A stretch of 64,000 bases of DNA from Phorcus lineatus (GCA_921293015.1 OV121084.1:20960960-21024959); one strand, 5' to 3'; shown: positions 54,128-64,000, numbered from the stretch's first letter. Notes: generated by a model not told the origin, from the sequence alone. Translations and numbers: made by a program.

Positions 54128-57100
54128 ATCAGGCTGAGATCGAGGCCAAGACCTCAGCCTGTGAGTCGTCAATGTTTCCAGAAGTAGGCCAACAGGATGA
54201 TGAGCATTCGTCCAAGGGCACTGTTCATGGTAGTGTTAGTTCTCTGAAACACAAGGTGGTTAGACTCAGGGTAGGTGGTGTCAACATGGACCAAGGTTGT
54301 TTATATTTAGACGCAGAAATTGCTTCCGGGCGGAATAACATGTTAATTGACACAGGTTCCCCTATCTCGTTCCTGAGGTATGAAGATTTTGTTAGACTTG
54401 GCTTTGAGGTAACCTCCCTTGAATCAGTGGACATGACTCTTTTGTCTGTAGACGGGAAGCAGTTGAGCTTGTACGGGAAATTTTCGTTGGACTTTAGAGT
54501 TAAGCATTTTCGTTTTACTCATGACTTTGTAGTTGCTGAGTTAGAGCAGGTTCCTGGAATTTTAGGTATGGATTTCCTAGAGGCAAATGATGCTGACATT
54601 TTTGTCCGACGTCAAATGCTTGATCTTCCCGAGGGTAGAGTGCAGTTGTTCAAGTTTCAGAGTTACACCTGTTCTAGAATTAGACTCATGGAGAAAACTA
54701 AGGTGCCAGCACAATCTGAGATGTTCATAGAGTGTAAGGCTGATAAGGTACTTTCGGGCCGCTGTGGACTTGTAGAACCCAACTCAACGTGGCGAAAGCA
54801 GGGTTTGTTGGTAGCGAAAGCTCTAGTCGATCCGCAACTGGATAAAATAGTGGTGTCGGTTCTTAACCTTAGCAATAAAGGTATTACCTTAGGGTCAGAT
54901 TCCGTCCTGGGTACTGTCAATACCGTAGATAAGGTGGTGGCTGAGGAGACTGAGTGTCGAGTACCTCGATTGCCTGTCGACTTACCTCCGCAGTTGCAGA
55001 AATTAGTTGATGATAGCTCTGTCGAACTTACTTCCAATCAGAGACATGAGGTGGCTTCTTTAGTTAGTGAGTTTGGAGATGTCTTTGTTGGGGAGGACGG
55101 AATAATTGGTCAAACCGAGATTGTCACACATAACATAGAGACAGGGGATTCCAAACCTATAAAGTTGCCATGTCGTAGGGCCCCTCTTGCCCGAAAGAAA
55201 GTTGTTGAGGAGGAGGTAGACAAGATGTTAGCCCAGGGTATAATAGAGCCCAGCGAAAGTCCATGGTCTGCTCCTGTTTGTCTAGTTGAGAAAAAGGATG
55301 GAAGTGTACGCTTTTGTGTTGATTTTCGTCGGCTCAACGAAGTCACGATTCGTGATGCGTATCCTCTTCCCAGAATAGACGAGTTGCTAGAAACATTAGG
55401 TGGCGCTAAGTGGTTCTCGACTCTGGATTTGGCAAGTGGCTATTGGCAGGTTAAGATGACCCAAAAAGATAAGCATAAAACCGCATTCACCACTCACATG
55501 GGTTTATTTCATTTTAACGTTATGCCTTTTGGTTTGACCAATGCTCCTGCCACGTTTGAGCGGTTGATGGATAGGGTGTTAGGGTCTTTACGTTGGAAGA
55601 AGTGTTTGTGCTACCTCGATGATGTGATTGTTTTTGGTCACGACTTCTCGTCTGCTCTCCTAAACCTTAGGCTTGTCTTTCTACAACTCCGGTCGGCTAA
55701 GTTGAAGCTAAAGCCGAAGAAGTGCTCGTTGTTTCAGAATAAAGTAGTGTATTTGGGTCATGTCGTGTCGAAGGAGGGTTTGGCTTGCGATCCTAGTAAA
55801 ACCGAGGCTGTGAGCACATGGCCAAGACCCACAGATAGTACTGAGATCCGTAGCTTCCTTGGGTTAGTTGGTTATTATCGGCACTTTGTCCCCAACTTCT
55901 CTGAGATAGCATTTCCTCTGGTACGACTTACTAGGAAGAAGGTGTCTTTCCGTTGGAGTAATGATTGTGAGCAGGCATTTACCAGGTTGAAAGAGTGTTT
56001 GTTAACCTCTCCAATACTAGCTTTTCCTAACAGTTCAGGTAGCTATGTTCTCGATACCGATGCTAGCGCAAACGGGATAGGAGCTGTGTTATCACAGGTG
56101 CAGGATGGACGTGAAGTAGTCATAGCCTATGGGAGTAAAGTTCTGAATAGGGCTCAGCAAAACTACTGTACTACTCGTCGAGAACTGTTCGCAGTTGTTC
56201 ATTTTCTTAGGCACTTTAGACACTATCTTTTCGGACAGAAGTTCTTGTTGCGGACCGATCATGCTCCTTTAATCTGGCTTAAAAACTTCAAGGATCCAGA
56301 GGGAATGTTAGCCAGGTGGTTGAGCGTTATCGAGACATATGACTTTAGCATCCAATATCGCCCTGGGGTTAAGCATCGTAATGCTGATGGCATGTCTAGG
56401 AGGGTGGTTCGAAAGTGTAGCAATGAGTCTTGTGAGGATTGTTTTGTCCCTCGAAGTGTTCAGTCTTGTGTAGATAAGGCCCAAGAGAGCTATGAACAGC
56501 TCTTTGACTCTCAGAATCCCTCTTTTGTATGTCCCGTTGTGGTTAGTCCGGCAGATACCGAGGAGATTGGACAGGATAGCTCGGATACACTTCCGAATTG
56601 GCTTGATGCATGGTCTAACAGGGAGATGGTAGAATTGCAGGAGAAAGATAGTCATGTTGGTCCTGTGCTTAAGAGAATGTTGGAATCTGCCACCAAACCC
56701 TTAAAGACGGAGGTTATTGAATTTAGCGCAGAGTCTAAAAGTTTGTGGGGACAGTGGGACCAGTTAGTTATTAAGGACAATTTACTCTTCCGTAGGCATC
56801 AGTCTGACAAGGGCACACTTTTTCAGTTGTTAGCTCCTGTAGCCATAAGAAACACCATCTTTGAGCATCTCCATAGACAGCGTACCGCTGGTCATTTTGG
56901 TAGGGACAGGACATATGAGGCTATTAGACAGAGATTTTATTGGCCAGGAATGTCAGAGACTGTTAAACGTTGGTGTCAAACTTGCGATTTGTGTGCAAGA
57001 TGTAAACCAGGTCCTGGTCATGGGAAATCACCGTTACGTCAGTTCCAAGTTAGAGCTCCTCTGGACTGTGTTGGCATAGACATAGTTGGTCCTCTACCAG

Positions 57101-58098
57101 TTACTAGGCATGGTAATGAGTATATCATAGTTCTTGGTGATTACTACACAAAATGGAAGGAGGCCTTTGCTGTCAAGGACCATACTGCTCTTACGGTCGC
57201 TGACAAGATCGTCACTGAGGTCTTTTGTAGGTTAGGGTGTCCGCGGCAGATCCACACGGATCAGGGGCGTGAGTTTGAGTCCGCTCTTTTTCGGGAAGTT
57301 TGTAATCTCTTAGGTATCCACAAAACTCGAACCACTCCTTACCACCCTCAATCTGACGGTCTGGTAGAACGATTCAATCGCACGTTACGTCAGATGCTGT
57401 CAGTCTTTGTAGATCAAGAGAAACTAGATTGGGATGATCAATTACCTTTTCTCATGATGGCTTACAGGGCAGGGGTCCATAAGAGTACCAGTTGTACACC
57501 AAACCTTCTTATGTTAGGGAGGGAAGTTCAGTGTCCGTTGGATGTTATGGTGGGTGCCCCGCCAAATAATGACTCCCTGATGTGCCCAGTAGAGTATGTC
57601 AATTGGTTACAACAGTCCATGCAGGATAACTTTGAGTTTGCAAATCAGCACTTGCAGGTAGCCGCCCAGACTCAAAAAAGGAATTATGACACCAAATTAC
57701 GGATCAGATCTTACGATGTTGGCAGTTGGGTGTGGCGTTGGTATCCGCCAACTGCAGGGAAAAAGTTAGGTTTAGGATGGACAGGGCCATTTCTAGTGGT
57801 GGAGAAACTCACTTCGTTAGTCTATAGGATTCAGAAGGGTGAGGGGACTAGGGTCTTCAGTGTCCATGTTGATCAACTTAAACCCTACGAGGGTGAGCAG
57901 TTTCCAGAGAGCTGGCTTGGGCTTGCAGTTCAATCTTTTCCGGAGCCTAGGGAAGAAGTTGACGAGGTTTTTGACACAAATCAGAGTAGAGGCGAGGTAG
58001 ATGAAGATAGGGTCTTGGACAATGAGGAAACCTTGTGCAGGTTTTCGAGAAGCAGATATGGGAGGGTTGTACGCCCTAGGGAAATCTACTCCCCATAA
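54110..58098 (+). CDS. pol: Gypsy Pol polyprotein (protease, RT, RNase H, integrase)
   Basis: An open frame of about 1,330 codons, in -1 phase to gag; the first ATG is at 54172 and residue numbers count from it. Protease: 'LIDTGSPISFL' (Asp60). RT: 'VCLVEKKDGSVRFCVDFRRL', 'LDLASGYWQV', 'GLTNAPATFERLMD' and the active site 'CYLDDVIVFG' (Asp483, Asp484). RNase H: 'LDTDASANGIGAVLSQ' (Asp630). Integrase: H-x-H-type zinc region about 898-945 ('HLHRQRTAGHFGRD', 'WCQTCDLCARCK'), then DD35E core Asp970 ('GIDIVGPLP'), Asp1030 ('IHTDQGREFE'), Glu1066 ('DGLVERFNRTL'). The C-terminus ends 'SVHVDQLKPYEG' plus an acidic tail; I see no chromodomain. Every catalytic residue is present and no stop interrupts it. 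It is translated by frameshifting from gag. Confidence 0.97.
54118..54161 (+). promoter_or_regulatory. Programmed -1 ribosomal frameshift signal
   Basis: The heptamer G_GGA_AAC (54118-54124, gag frame) is followed at once by the gag stop TAG. After a 5-base spacer comes a perfect 9-bp stem, CAGGCTGAG (54130-54138) and CTCAGCCTG (54153-54161), with a 14-base loop. Slipping back one base enters the pol frame, which is open from about 54110. This is the canonical retroviral type of signal. Confidence 0.92.
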
Positions 58099-58203
58099 GT
58101 TGGAGAAATAGACGTTGAACTGCGTGTAAATACTTTAGTTATTTTGTAAACAAATTTTAGTTTTGTTTCTTGACATTGACCTTACAAGTACTTCAGTTTC
58201 AGC

Positions 58204-58680
58204 ATGGAGTTAGAGATATATGACCAGGAATTTCGAAAATTCCAAGAAGAGCATCTGCGGGAGGCCTGGCCGACGGAGGGGATGAAGTGCCGGGTGTCCA
58301 GTTGCGGCGGCAGATGGTACGCAACCCTGAGGTCCTATCAGCAGCACTGGACCCGGGTGCACAAGCCGGAGACCAGGCTCTTTCTCTGTTCTCACTGCAG
58401 GACCGCCTTTAAGACCCGTGTCCGGGTGAAGAGACACCTGAAGACTCACCGTACTCCAGGGACTTACAGTGAGGAGACCCGAAGGAACAGGGAGTACATC
58501 GACCCCGGGGACGTCCTGCCACCTTCAGTGGACCGTACTGACCAGTTGGTCGAGAGGGAGGTAGCTCGCCAGCAGGAACAGGATCGTCGCCATAGTCTTC
58601 CTAGCCGGAGGAAGAGTCGAGAGGAGGAGAACAGGGACGAGATGCTGTGGCTGGAGGGAGAGGTGTCTGGAACTGATTAA
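58204..58680 (+). CDS. Gypsy ORF3: two C2H2 zinc fingers, unknown function
   Basis: A 158-codon frame in the position where some Gypsy elements carry env. An acidic N-terminus precedes finger 1 (C29-x4-C34-x13-H48-x4-H53) and a canonical finger 2 (C62-x2-C65-x12-H78-x3-H82; 'CSHCRTAFKTRVRVKRHLKT'). The tail from 85 on is highly charged and Arg/Glu-rich and may form a coiled or disordered region. The coding sequence is visibly GC-richer than gag and pol, with different codon habit, suggesting a separate origin. The ATG follows 'cttcagtttcag', which could be a 3' splice site, so a spliced subgenomic mRNA is plausible. No signal peptide or membrane segment is seen, so it is not an envelope protein. 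It may bind nucleic acid or tether the element; I do not recognise a named family. Confidence 0.85.
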   Translation: MELEIYDQEFRKFQEEHLREAWPTEGMKCRVSSCGGRWYATLRSYQQHWTRVHKPETRLFLCSHCRTAFKTRVRVKRHLKTHRTPGTYSEETRRNREYIDPGDVLPPSVDRTDQLVEREVARQQEQDRRHSLPSRRKSREEENRDEMLWLEGEVSGTD

Positions 58681-59130
58681 GGAATATGTTTTGTTATGAT
58701 TTGTTATATTATTTATATGTCAGATTTTGCCATTTTTGTGTGATAACTGGTAGTTATTATAAGGATATATTATGTTGCTTTGGTCATGCAAACAGAACAA
58801 TCAGCTTAAGGCATTTTTAAGCACTTCTTTCATAATATAGTTTTAATATTAGATAGGTTTGTTTTTTTTACAGGAATTTATTGAAGTAACCTTGCGTATG
58901 GTGTTTCGAGCCCCTAAACCAAATAGCAATAATTGTTATAGAATAAATATCTTTTACAGTTAATTCTTATCTACACATTATAAACAGTTATTTTCTTATT
59001 GAATACGTAATTCGATACAATTTACCCTTGTTTATATTGCAAGAAAATCTCCGAATTTCGAAAACACGTGACGCTCGGAAACAGGTAACACAGTATATTT
59101 TTGATAAAGTTAGGAGTAACTTTAATCTGT
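58681..59130 (+). other. Gypsy 3' untranslated region
   Basis: AT-rich, no ORF, between ORF3 and the polypurine tract. Confidence 0.7.
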
Positions 59131-59140
59131 AGGGGGGAGG
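59131..59140 (+). other. Polypurine tract
   Basis: 'aggggggagg' lies two bases ahead of the 3' LTR and would prime plus-strand synthesis. Confidence 0.85.
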
Positions 59141-59142
59141 TA

Positions 59143-60841
59143 TGTGGTAAAACTGAGTTTCTCAGTAGTACTTACGTATTTCCATACGAATTTCCACTCG
59201 CTTATATATTCGGTTACGTTGGTTTATGCAGTTATCCTAGATCCGTTAGTCAGTTAGTCAGTCAGTCAGTCCGGCATGGTTTAGTCGCCATGTTTTTAGT
59301 TGCTAGTCGGAGTCGTATGCTAGGAGTTCTCCGATTGGATAGGTGTCGGGATTGCTGGCCAATCACCGGTCTCCTTACATTGCTCAACCTATAATCGTGT
59401 ATATAAGCGACGTGCTATCAATCATTCAGGCAGTTCATTCGAATAGCGCCTATTCGGAGGTGAGAGCTCCCTCTTGCCAACTTGTTCTGCACCAGGACAA
59501 TGTTAACATAATTATTATTGATATCTAAATAAAGAGTATTTTCTGTTAGGTAAGGTTAGACGGGGTGGGTAGATTCGGGGAATTTAGTCGACGCTTCGAG
59601 TCTATGCACCTTGTATGTTATTCTAGAAAGATTAGTGGGTAGGAACAAATAGGATGTAGGGTAATAGAATAGTTTAGACAATTTAAGACATAAGTTTAAC
59701 TGCAATACTGTGGTGAAATATAATCACTACAATTTCTGACATGGAGGCATTTGTATGATGTGAGCCGTGTCTGGTCGTAGTATATTTCAGTGTAAGGTCA
59801 AGGTCAGTTACGGTAGCAGCTTTGTTATGTTGTGAGCCGTGTCTGGTCGTAGTACATTTCAGTGTAAGGTCAAGGTCAGTTACGGTAGACGTTTTGTTTT
59901 GTTGTGAGCCGTGATAGGACTGTTAGCTCTTTCTTGTAGTGAATTATGTTTACTACCGTTTCAGTTTGATGAACGCGTAGCATCTTTTAGGGTGTGACAA
60001 CAGTTTGCAGTCATTGTAGTAAATTATTATTATTTGCTGCAAGGTCAGGGTCAGGTTATGGACTATGTAGCTTTCTTGGTGACATACTAAGTTGTGAAAT
60101 ATTGCATTTATAATATCTTCGTAAGTGCTTTCCGTTGTATGGAGATTTTGTGGCTGTTGCACTTCTTCAATGTAACTAAGTGAGATTGTAAACACTGAGT
60201 GATATATTTTTGTATTTATTCCCTCTTTGAGGTAATTACGGGTGCTTAGCAAACACTATTATTGTAGTATACACTTTGATGTTTACACTTCTTTGATATT
60301 ACCAGGTGCTATTGATAGTTTGTACATCTTTATATTTTGCACTTGTCGTTTATAAGTGCTACCGTTGTCAGGGAATATATCATTGACCTTTACCCTTGTT
60401 GAAACTTACCCGGTGCTATTGATAGTTTGTACAACTCTATATTCTGCACTTGTTGTTTATAAGTGCTATCTTTTGTCAGGGCATATATTATTGATAATTT
60501 ACCCTTGTTGAAACTTACCTAGGTGCTATTTTAGGGAGTGCTAGTTATCGCTAGGGCCGTTCAAAATCCACCTTTAGTTATTGAGGAAAGCTGAATTGTC
60601 TAGAAGGAGTCGCGAAGTGTTTTGACCATTATTACACTATTCTATCGTTTTTGTTATTAAATAAACTTCTTGTTGGATCCACATCACTTGTCTGTTTTTC
60701 ATCCCGCTTCATGTCTGGAAAGAACTCGGGGGTTAATAGAGCGAGTTTGGCCAATGTCTGTTAACATCTTTCCCCTAAAAAAACTACACAACGCAAAGTC
60801 CCTATTGACGAATGTACAATGGCCGAACTCGCACTATTACA
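59143..60841 (+). repeat. 3' LTR of the Gypsy element
   Basis: The same length as the 5' LTR (1,699 bp). I found one substitution, at 60245. TATA is at 59400-59407 and AATAAA at 59528-59533. Confidence 0.97.
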
Positions 60842-61155
60842 GTAACAATCGACGTACTCTCGACCCACGTGCCAGGAGGGGTTCAGGGGGTGTTGGTGCT
60901 CTTTTATGTATTAATGTTCTTAAATGTTTTAGCGTTGATGTTTTGGATGATAGCACGGAGGACATGATATGACTTAAGATATCACCAAATGCGCAAGATG
61001 ACTTTAACTTGGTGTTGTGTGTGTGCTGCCTCACTCCTGCTGGCTCGACAAGGGCTACTGATGTGGACACTTTCTTCAACGAACTTATTGAGAAGTATCT
61101 TATGTTCCAAAACCACGGAATACCGTGTATACTTGGAGAAGTTGGAAGCTTTTAG
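60842..61155 (+). pseudogene. LINE APE-type endonuclease (3' of the Gypsy insertion)
   Basis: Continues the split motif: 'NNRRTLDPRARRGSGGVGAL' then 'LCINVLKCFSVDVL' and, after a stop, 'LVLCVCCLTPAGSTRAT' and 'DVDTFFNELIEKYLM'. RGSGGVG with NRR is characteristic of LINE endonucleases. One in-frame stop and a frameshift near 61090 show that the target LINE was already dead or decayed later. Confidence 0.8.
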
Positions 61156-61160
61156 AATGT

Positions 61161-61620
61161 TAGTTAGTGATTAACAGATCTGATGGTCCAATGGGGACAA
61201 GTTTTCTCAGACAATATCACACTTATGTATGTGAATGAAATTTTGGTTTTGTACACACCTGTTGATGCTCTTGATTGAGTTCGAAAGCCATTTCCTCAAT
61301 GTCATATTTGACAGACTTATGGCCCTTGATTGCGCAATTGGACTTATAGTGATTAATAGATCGGTTGCTCCGATCTGTTAATCACTACAAGTCAAATTGT
61401 TGCGCAATTGGACTTATAGTGATTAATAGATCGGTTGCTCCGATCTGTTAATCACTACAAGTCAAATTGCGCATTCATAACTTTGCTCCAAGAGTATCAT
61501 CAGGTGTATCCAAAACCAAAATGTCACTCCTCTAGGTGTAATAGTTTCTGAGAAAATCTGTCCCCATTGGAGCAACAGATCTGTTAATCGCTCCATGTCC
61601 AATTGAGCAATCAAGGTTAT
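61161..61620. repeat. Large imperfect palindrome with tandemly duplicated hairpin
   Basis: Outer arms 61161-61330 and 61475-61620 pair ('gattaacagatctg', 'ccaatggggaca', 'ttttctcaga'). The centre is a 70-bp hairpin unit present twice in tandem (61331-61400 and 61401-61470), each with 'gcgcaattggacttatagtg' and 'cactacaagtcaaattg'. It interrupts the LINE endonuclease. It is probably a foldback or MITE-type element. Confidence 0.85.
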
Positions 61621-61639
61621 GGTTTAAAGGATCATTCGG

Positions 61640-61805
61640 TCACTTGGGGTAAAAAAACAGTCAGTATCGCACAATGCACTTCAATGACAGCTTGTCTTCG
61701 CCTCATACCTCTCACCAGACGTCGAAATTGCTCTTGTGGCAATCGCTGCCAGATAGCAGATTCATGGGTACAAACAACATCAACGGGGGTTTGGTATGTG
61801 CTGAA
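61640..61805 (-). pseudogene. Tc1-like transposase C-terminal fragment
   Basis: Minus-strand 'ESAIWQRLPQEQFRRLVRGM' then 'RRRQAVIEV' is the usual C-terminal end of Tc1 transposases. It pairs with the N-terminal and central parts at 62764-63220, with a LINE fragment between. Confidence 0.8.
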
Positions 61806-61809
61806 ATAA

Positions 61810-62750
61810 CTAAACCTTTTTTATTATGACATCATCTGCAAATAGTAACAGCATCAAATCTTCAATATCATGAGAAATAAAGACACCATTTTGACAATTT
61901 TTATACATTTCAGTGACAAGATCGTTAATGAAGAAAATGAATAAGATAGGGTTTAACATACAGCCTTGTCTAACACTAGTAGTTGTTTCAAACAAATCTG
62001 TTTTACCAGAATCTAATTTGACACACGCTTTAATAGAGTTGAACATACTTATGAGAATAACATACATTTTACCATGACAACCTTTTTGAAGAAGGGAATA
62101 CAGTAATTTCTTTCTGTCGACAAAATCAAAAGCTTTTTTGAAGTCTATAAATGCAGCATAGAATCTTCCTTTTGGTTTACATAAATATTTTGAAACTAGA
62201 GCTTGTAAAGTAAAAATGTTGTCCGTAGTTGAATAGTCCTGTCTAAATCCAGGCTGAACTTCAGTTATCTTATCATTAATTTCCATCCACAATCTTAGTC
62301 TTTGCTCCAATATTGCGGTAAAGAGTTTGCCAGTCATATTAAAAAGAGATATTCTACTGTAACTTGTTGTATCATCCACATTTCCAGATTTATGCAATTG
62401 GATAATCATACCAATATTCCAGTTATCTGGGAACACCCCACTATCTAAAATCTTATTAAATAACAAATTCAGATATGGTGCAAAAAATGGTTGAGAAAAT
62501 TTATAGAACGAATTCGATATACCATCTTCGCCTGGACTCTTGCCTCCCTTGTATCTGTGATGACACTTGATAACAATTCTTCATTAAATGGAAAATGTTC
62601 ACAATGTTCACAAGAATGGCTTTCAATGAAATCGTTAACAGTTTCCCCAAATTCACATGTTTCATTTAATTCTGGATTTAACAAATTTTTGAAATATGAG
62701 AACCATTTATCTGGAGGAATGGATGATTTATAAGAATGTCTGTTGCAATA
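61810..62750 (-). pseudogene. LINE reverse transcriptase fragment inside a Tc1 relic
   Basis: From high to low coordinates: 'FGETVNDFIESHSCEHCEHF' linker, then the 218-codon frame with 'SGVFPDNWNIGMIIQLHKSG', 'GFRQDYSTTDNIFTLQALV', 'FYAAFIDFKKAFDFV' (first Asp), 'TSVRQGCMLNPILFIFFIND' and 'LLLFADDVIIKKV' (catalytic pair). It ends abruptly after FADD, so it is truncated at both ends. The family resembles the RT at 45275-46172. One frameshift is visible near 62466. Confidence 0.88.
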
Positions 62751-62763
62751 TCAGTCTTCTTGG

Positions 62764-63225
62764 CTAATTGTTGGATGAAAGAAACAAGGATCCCCACACC
62801 ATTGTTCCTCCACCTCCAAATGGGTGCACCTCTCTAATGCAGTTTGGCGCAAACGCTCGCCTCGTCGAACCCTGCCTCGCGCCTGAATAGGAAAAACCTG
62901 CTTCCGTCTGTAAACAGCACCCCCTCCAAGTCACGTTGGCGTACAGTATCGTAATCTGAGTTGACAGTGTAAACAGGTCAAAGCCATTAAATAGAAGGGG
63001 CGATAGGCAGCCAACCAGATACCAGCCAACCGAGTGCTGTCGCCACTTTTGATATCGCATTGACAAATCGGTTTTGGAAGTGAATCTGCCTGAATTCGGC
63101 CACAGTTGTTACTCTCGGTCTTCCCGGTCTTAGTCTGTCCTGTCTGCTGGGAGTGTATTCACAGCCTTCTGATGTTGGTTTGGCTGCAGTTGAAGGTTCT
63201 TACCATTTGACTCTGGGAGCCCCCA
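62764..63225 (-). pseudogene. Tc1-like transposase N-terminal and central fragment
   Basis: The minus strand shows 'DRLRPGRPRVTTVAEFRQIH' (hinge region, about 63150-63085), 'VATALGW', then 'DLEGVLFTDGSRFFLFR' in one frame (first catalytic Asp; the usual Glu after Asp is Gly) and 'APNCIREVHPFGGGGTMVWG' in another. The rest of the catalytic core is missing where the LINE piece sits. Confidence 0.85.
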
Positions 63226-63348
63226 TAGAGGAGACACTGATCGCTTGGTCATGTTGCGCTTGCGTAAGTCTTGATATACTTTTGGTGTTCTATATGTCAC
63301 TGAATGTCTGCTCTTTCCAACAAGGGTATTTATGCAACATTGCTACAC

Positions 63349-63414
63349 GTGCATCACAAATCATGCTTCAATGCACATTTTGCACATGTTTGTGAAGCAT
63401 GATTTGTGATGCAC
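63349..63414. repeat. Perfect hairpin, 22-bp arms
   Basis: Arms 'gtgcatcacaaatcatgctt' plus 'ca' (63349-63370) and its exact complement (63393-63414) enclose a 22-base loop that itself contains 'tgcacattttgca'. It lies beyond the Tc1 relic and could be its TIR rearranged, or an unrelated foldback. Confidence 0.85.
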
Positions 63415-64000
63415 CGTTCGATGATGTTTTGCACCAAATGGAATCAAAAAGTGATAATATAGCAAGTATTATGATGAAGACTAAGAGACCACAAGTCATC
63501 TTTTTTTACTGTCACTTAGACAAAAATATGTGGAACAAAGTTGAATAATGGATAGCTATGCAAACACAAGCAAACATAAACTTATCGCAACGTCACATGG
63601 TCTTGACTATCCAAATACAGAAACATAGTACTGAACACCATAATCACCTTCGTAAATACACAATATTTTTAAAAAACTATACCGACTGAAACAAAACATT
63701 AACTTCCTTATGAATGACTTTCCGAAAACATACAATATCGGCAAATATAACACATACTCAACTTGCCAATAATCGATTTTATGAAATTCTAGTCAACTTG
63801 TCATACTGTCAAATGAATAGCAAGCTCTCTTTGAATATACCTTTGTCTTTGCTGTACAGAAACTTTGGGTTTGAATAGTAAAAATGTTTTTTTTTTCTTT
63901 TTGAATTCTGATGTTTCTTGAATGGGGCAGTTGTTTTCATGAATTGTTGAAGACAAAATGATCATGTTTGGTGTACGGCTTCATATACTGTTCAAGCTTA
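63415..64000. other. Noncoding end of window
   Basis: No gene or repeat recognised. Confidence 0.5.

Larger units (their letters stand above)
50808..60841 (+). mobile_element. Young Gypsy LTR retrotransposon with third zinc-finger ORF
   Basis: Two 1,699-bp LTRs beginning TG and ending CA, 4-bp duplication 'gtaa' (50804-50807 and 60842-60845), tRNA-type primer site, open gag and pol, polypurine tract, and an additional ORF before the 3' LTR. I saw one LTR difference (T at 51910, C at 60245). Insertion split the endonuclease of a LINE between the Gly and Asn codons of 'QWYGNNRR'. It appears complete and young. Confidence 0.97.

Noticed and set aside
56308-56655. 115-codon minus-strand frame
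   Set aside because: Shadow of the Gypsy pol ORF.
58204-58680. ORF3 as an envelope protein
   Set aside because: No signal peptide, transmembrane segment or fusion-like region; it encodes zinc fingers.
1-64000. CRISPR array, tRNA or rRNA gene
   Set aside because: No regular short direct repeats with unique spacers, and no cloverleaf or rRNA-like sequence was found by eye; the genome is eukaryotic.

Overview
The window looks like eukaryotic, intron-age noncoding DNA from a marine mollusc, most likely a gastropod. The evidence is the AT-rich background, the recurrent 'gggagataac' motif, a short 'gtgagtgagtt...aacgcc' retroposon of a kind familiar from gastropod genomes, and the mix of mobile elements (DIRS-like, BEL/Pao, Gypsy, RNase H-bearing LINE, Tx1-like LINEs, Tc1). 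I found no complete host gene, no rRNA or tRNA gene and no CRISPR. Almost everything interpretable is a mobile element, often one inside another.

Layout: 1-12 kb is mostly noncoding, with a 1.5-1.6 kb inverted repeat (2519-4034 and 10279-11883) whose arms each carry a broken CR1-like reverse transcriptase (RT), plus a decayed C2H2 zinc-finger remnant and a tiny retroposon with a 14-bp target duplication. 11.9-13.0 kb holds minus-strand Tx1-like LINE pieces. 13.07-15.02 kb may be a non-autonomous terminal-inverted-repeat (TIR) element. 15.06-23.14 kb is a DIRS-like tyrosine-recombinase retrotransposon with inverted terminal repeats and an internal complementary region; its gag ORF is open but its pol and recombinase are damaged. 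24.1-28.2 kb is a broken BEL/Pao element. 29.3-30.3 kb is a TIR repeat. 30.50-32.52 kb is a 5'-truncated Tx1-like LINE with a 13-bp target duplication and an open 3' ORF. 33.0-34.5 kb is an older relative on the other strand. 35.6-40.1 kb is an RNase H-bearing LINE with a long repetitive tail, holding a Harbinger-like MITE. 40.43-42.06 kb is a Mutator-like element with 84-bp TIRs and a 9-bp target duplication; inside is what looks like the start of a RecQ-type helicase. 42.97-44.50 kb is a Tc1 element (DD34E with E changed to K) inserted in a LINE 3' end.

The best-preserved element is a Gypsy LTR retrotransposon at 50808-60841, inserted into the endonuclease region of a LINE. Its two 1,699-bp LTRs differ at one base that I could see. 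It has a tRNA-His-type primer site, open gag and pol frames joined by a textbook -1 frameshift signal (slippery G_GGA_AAC, the gag stop, then a 9-bp stem-loop), and an extra ORF between pol and the 3' LTR encoding two C2H2 zinc fingers. After it come the rest of the target LINE, a large palindrome with a duplicated hairpin, and a Tc1 relic split by a LINE RT fragment.

Gag packages the RNA and Pol copies and integrates it in both the Gypsy and DIRS-like elements, the latter by recombinase rather than DDE integrase. The zinc-finger ORF and the helicase-carrying Mutator-like element are the two most unusual items here.
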